NCBI GenBank assembly: GCA_036163455.1
Contig: JAYZKL010000021.1
Location: forward strand, 1 to 8,651
Length of the DNA: 8,651 nt
Origin: GCA-2701705 sp036163455
GTDB lineage: Bacteria; Pseudomonadota; Gammaproteobacteria; GCA-002705445; GCA-002716945
Reading direction: 5' to 3'
Made by a program: the position numbers and the translations under genes. Of this stretch, positions 6,438-8,651 are shown one piece after another (the stretch's first letter is position 1; the number at the start of each line of letters is the position of its first letter). The notes under the pieces were generated by a model. That model was not told the DNA's origin and searched no databases. It saw nothing but the letters and a program-made list of their open reading frames with translations.

Positions 6438-7832
6438 ATGAAAAAAACTACTAGAGCAACAAGATTTACGAAGAAAATCGATAGCGAAGTATTGGAATTT
6501 AGTGAAAGTCTGACAGTAGATATAGTGCTTTTTGAGGCAGATCTGAAAGTCACGATAGCTCATGTTCAAATGTTAGCTAAATGTAAACTAATAACAAAAA
6601 ATGAACTTAAAGCAATTTTATCAGGCTTAGGAAAAATACAGACAGCAGTAAAAAAAGGTAAATTTCCATGGTCGTACGAGCTTGAGGATGTACATATGAA
6701 CATTGAGAATCATCTTACTAAGATAATAGGTGATGTTGGAAAGAAGATTCATATGGGTAGATCAAGAAACGATCTGGTGACTACAGACTTAAGGCTATAT
6801 TTGCGTGATTTTGTTGATGTTTTTTTAATTAAATTGAGAGATTTACAATATGCTTTATCTAAAATGGCAATTATTTATAGCAACTCTCTGTTTCCAGGAT
6901 ATACTCACCTGCAGGTTGCTCAGCCAGTTACCTTTGGTCATCATTTATTAGCTTGGAATGAAATGATCTATAGGGATGAAAAAAGGCTTGTTGATTTTAG
7001 AAAACATTTGAATATCATGCCATTGGGCTCAGCAGCATTATCTGGAACTACGCTTAAGATTGATAGGAAGTTTGTTGCAAATAAGCTGGGCTTTGAGGAA
7101 ATAACAGCAAATTCAATGGATGCTGTTAGTGATAGAGATTATGTTTGTGACTTTGCTTATGCAAACTCGATGACTATGCTCCATTTATCAAGAATGGCAG
7201 AAGAACTAGTTTTATGGAGTAACCCACAATTTGATCTGATTTATTTGGACGAAAGTTTTTGTACTGGGTCATCAATTATGCCTCAGAAAAAAAACCCTGA
7301 TACACCTGAGTTGATAAGAGGAAAGACTTCTGGTGTTTTTGGCAACTTAATTTCATTGCTCTCCCTAATGAAGGGATTGCCTTTAACTTATAACAGAGAT
7401 TTACAAGAAGATAAGAAAATAATTTTTGACTCAATAGAAATAACATTAAGTTGTCTTAATATCATGCCTAGATTGATTTTAACCTTATCTCTCAATGATA
7501 AAAGAGCAGAAGAAATTTCTGCTAGTTCATTTTCTACAGCAACTGATTTAGCAGATTATTTATCTTTGAAAGGTATTCCATTTAGAACAGCGCATGATAC
7601 TGTAGGTAAAATTGTAAAATATTGTGAAAAAAAGGCACAAAAACTAGAAGAACTATCTTTATCTGAATTACAAAAATTTTCATCATTAATAAAAGACGAC
7701 ATATACAAGTATTTAGACCCTAAAAATGCAATTAGATCTAGAACTGGAGTTGGGGAGACATCTCCAAAATCAGTTGCTGGTCAAGCGCACAAAAACCTAA
7801 AAAGATTAAAATCTTTAGGCTATAAACAATGA
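6438..7832 (+). CDS. argH: Argininosuccinate lyase
   Basis: ArgH splits argininosuccinate into arginine and fumarate, the last step of arginine synthesis. It works as a cytoplasmic homotetramer of the fumarase/aspartase superfamily. The 464 residues match the usual length. Conserved regions are DVHMNIENHL (84-93), GRSRNDLVTTDLRL (107-120), GYTHLQVAQPVTFGHH (154-169, general-acid side H157), and the superfamily signature GSSIMPQKKNPD (277-288), with S278 and K284 matching the catalytic serine and lysine region of delta-crystallin/ASL. TYNRDLQEDK (317-326) and the C-terminal RTGVGETSPKSV are also typical. The start at 6438 has no strong Shine-Dalgarno sequence. It is transcribed away from hemC, and its stop overlaps the next gene as ATGA, suggesting translational coupling. 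Confidence 0.97.
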   Translation: MKKTTRATRFTKKIDSEVLEFSESLTVDIVLFEADLKVTIAHVQMLAKCKLITKNELKAILSGLGKIQTAVKKGKFPWSYELEDVHMNIENHLTKIIGDVGKKIHMGRSRNDLVTTDLRLYLRDFVDVFLIKLRDLQYALSKMAIIYSNSLFPGYTHLQVAQPVTFGHHLLAWNEMIYRDEKRLVDFRKHLNIMPLGSAALSGTTLKIDRKFVANKLGFEEITANSMDAVSDRDYVCDFAYANSMTMLHLSRMAEELVLWSNPQFDLIYLDESFCTGSSIMPQKKNPDTPELIRGKTSGVFGNLISLLSLMKGLPLTYNRDLQEDKKIIFDSIEITLSCLNIMPRLILTLSLNDKRAEEISASSFSTATDLADYLSLKGIPFRTAHDTVGKIVKYCEKKAQKLEELSLSELQKFSSLIKDDIYKYLDPKNAIRSRTGVGETSPKSVAGQAHKNLKRLKSLGYKQ

Positions 7833-8182
7833 GGTTGTTAATATACCTTTTTTTAATTCTCATCCCTTACAATGCATTAACTCAAGAAATGCCTTCTATT
7901 GGTGAATATAAAGAACATAACAGATCAAATAAATACGATGCTTTCGTTTTAGGTTTAGAAAATGGTCTTGAATGGGCAAATGATGAATTTTATAGACAAT
8001 ATGCTAAACAGCTATTTTGTAAACCATCAGATTTAAGCCTGCCTGTTACGGAAATAAAAAAACTTATAAATGAACAAATAGAACGAGATAACTCTTTTTT
8101 CGAAAAATATCAGGATGCCCCCTTAGTTGGATTAGCAATGAAAAATGCTTACGTAAGAAACTTTCCTTGTTCTGATAAATAA
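7829..8182 (+). CDS. Small exported protein, Rap1a/Tai-like layout
   Basis: This 117-residue protein begins with a short hydrophobic stretch (RLLIYLFLILIPYNALT, residues 2-18) that looks like a cleavable signal peptide, so a periplasmic location is likely. The mature part has FVLGLENGLEW, then a cysteine in LFCKP (C64), a charged helical middle with a regularly spaced IKKLINEQIE segment, and a closing ALVxxA-like helix ending in NFPC (C114). That order resembles the Rap1a/Tai domain, whose founding members are periplasmic immunity proteins of type VI secretion effectors but which is also widespread without such systems. The two cysteines may form a disulfide. The ATG overlaps the argH stop (ATGA). 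No effector or secretion gene is nearby, so an immunity role is not supported here. The family assignment is from pattern only. Confidence 0.6.
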   Translation: MRLLIYLFLILIPYNALTQEMPSIGEYKEHNRSNKYDAFVLGLENGLEWANDEFYRQYAKQLFCKPSDLSLPVTEIKKLINEQIERDNSFFEKYQDAPLVGLAMKNAYVRNFPCSDK

Positions 8183-8206
8183 ATTACCGCTATAATCTAT
8201 TGGTTA

Positions 8207-8234
8207 TTGTAAACAGATTTAAAACCCTTATAAT
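8207..8234 (+). promoter_or_regulatory. Sigma70-type promoter for the 127-residue gene
   Basis: TTGTAA (8207-8212) and a perfect TATAAT (8229-8234) are separated by 16 bases, the best promoter match in the window. Transcription would start near 8241, leaving a leader of about 25 bases before the ATG at 8265. A second TATAAT at 8191-8196 with TTGTTC at 8167-8172 (spacer 18) could be an upstream alternative. Independent transcription from argH is therefore likely. Confidence 0.65.
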
Positions 8235-8249
8235 AGTAGGGTATTATAA
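8224..8249. repeat. Two overlapping inverted repeats across the -10 box
   Basis: ACCCT (8224-8228) pairs with AGGGT (8238-8242) around a 9-base centre holding the -10 box. Separately, TTATAATA (8228-8235) pairs perfectly with TATTATAA (8242-8249) across GTAGGG, ending right beside the AAGGAG ribosome binding site. The two pairings share bases, so they are mutually exclusive. This could be a repressor operator at the promoter. It could also be partly chance in AT-rich DNA; the all-A/T stem would be weak as RNA. There is no U-run pattern that would make it a terminator. Confidence 0.4.
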
Positions 8250-8250
8250 A

Positions 8251-8256
8251 AAGGAG
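8251..8256 (+). promoter_or_regulatory. Strong ribosome binding site
   Basis: AAGGAG lies 8 bases before the ATG at 8265 and fixes that start. The other genes here have weak or no Shine-Dalgarno sequences, so this gene stands out as one set for high translation. Confidence 0.8.
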
Positions 8257-8264
8257 AATTTGAA

Positions 8265-8648
8265 ATGTCAGAAAATAAAACAGCGGCAGAAGCACACCCA
8301 GTGCCACAAGGAGATGACATCATACTACCAGATGGAACAGTCGTAGGTTCATGGAATGGAGAAGATGCTAAAGACCTCCAAGTTGAAGTTCAAAGAATAA
8401 TCAAAGAACAAAAGGAAAATGGCGCAGACCGAAATAATCTACTAATTAGATTTGGCATCCCTCATATGGATCAAACTCCAGAACATCTCAGAAATTTTGT
8501 GGCTTACGCAATTTGGGGTGTAGATAAACAAGGGATGTGTCTAACTCATAGAAGAGCCGACCATTTTGAAACTGTTGAAAAAATTAATGAAAAATATGGA
8601 AGCGAGACTGCTCAAGCAGCAGCACAAAGATATCGCGAACCAAAATAA
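8265..8648 (+). CDS. Uncharacterised 127-residue acidic soluble protein
   Basis: I do not recognise this protein. It has no signal peptide or membrane segment. Residues 1-20 are low-complexity and hydrophilic (SENKTAAEAHPVPQGDD). They are followed by a short strand-like part (IILPDGTVVGSWNG), a charged helix (AKDLQVEVQRIIKEQKENG), a central segment with LLIRFGIPHMDQTPEHLRNFVAYAIWGVD, and a helical C-terminus rich in Ala, Glu and Gln. One cysteine (in GMCLTH) and several His residues (IPHMD, LTHRRADHF) could bind metal, but no known motif is formed. The start is secure: AAGGAG sits 8 bases upstream, the only strong Shine-Dalgarno sequence in the window, and a good promoter precedes it. The stop falls 3 bases before the window end. 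The strong signals suggest high expression. Confidence 0.85.
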   Translation: MSENKTAAEAHPVPQGDDIILPDGTVVGSWNGEDAKDLQVEVQRIIKEQKENGADRNNLLIRFGIPHMDQTPEHLRNFVAYAIWGVDKQGMCLTHRRADHFETVEKINEKYGSETAQAAAQRYREPK

Positions 8649-8651
8649 TTT

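Noticed and set aside
6425..6454. Nine-codon open frame (MSLFNEKNY) overlapping the argH start, as a possible leader peptide
   Set aside because: It has no arginine codons, no clear ribosome binding site, no attenuator hairpin, and short frames like this are expected by chance in AT-rich DNA.
1..8651. DnaA boxes, additional parS copies, tRNA/rRNA genes, CRISPR arrays and insertion sequences
   Set aside because: Reading through both strands I found no TTATCCACA-type box, no further CACGTG-centred parS match, no tRNA-like cloverleaf, no spaced direct repeats and no transposase or terminal repeats.

Overview
The window comes from an AT-rich, compactly coded bacterial chromosome (GC about one third, judged by eye). 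Gene content and order point to a gammaproteobacterium with a streamlined, probably marine, genome. The recF-gyrB pair is typical of the replication-origin neighbourhood (dnaA-dnaN-recF-gyrB). GyrB has the long form (801 residues) with the extra C-terminal segment typical of gammaproteobacterial gyrases. argH diverges from hemC-hemD, a common gammaproteobacterial arrangement. A SAR86-like lineage would fit, but that is inference; no taxonomic marker was searched.

Layout. (1) 1-4025, + strand: the 3' part of recF (its 5' end lies outside the window), gyrB and xthA, separated by only 9 and 6 bases and so probably one DNA replication/repair operon. (2) 4080-4709, + strand: a short ParA-type ATPase with no ParB partner here. 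(3) 4711-6362, - strand: hemC and hemD, two consecutive steps of tetrapyrrole synthesis. hemD converges on the parA-like gene with one base between the stop codons. (4) 6363-6437: a divergent promoter region. (5) 6438-8182, + strand: argH, the last step of arginine synthesis, overlapped by a small exported protein with the two-cysteine layout of the Rap1a/Tai family. (6) 8183-8648: an independently promoted 127-residue protein that I do not recognise. It has the best promoter and the best ribosome binding site in the window, and its -10 box sits inside overlapping inverted repeats. There is no gene-free stretch longer than about 80 bases.

The most notable non-coding signal is hidden inside recF. 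Two 16-base sequences, at 121-136 and 586-601, each match the bacterial chromosomal centromere parS (ParB-binding site) at 15 of 16 positions. Both are read in the same codon phase, as Phe-His-Val. This suggests an origin-proximal ParB loading zone embedded in a coding gene. The RecF protein itself has lost the recognisable ABC signature and D-loop residues, so this stretch may be under selection partly as a segregation element. The ParA-like ATPase 3.5 kb downstream may or may not belong to the same system.
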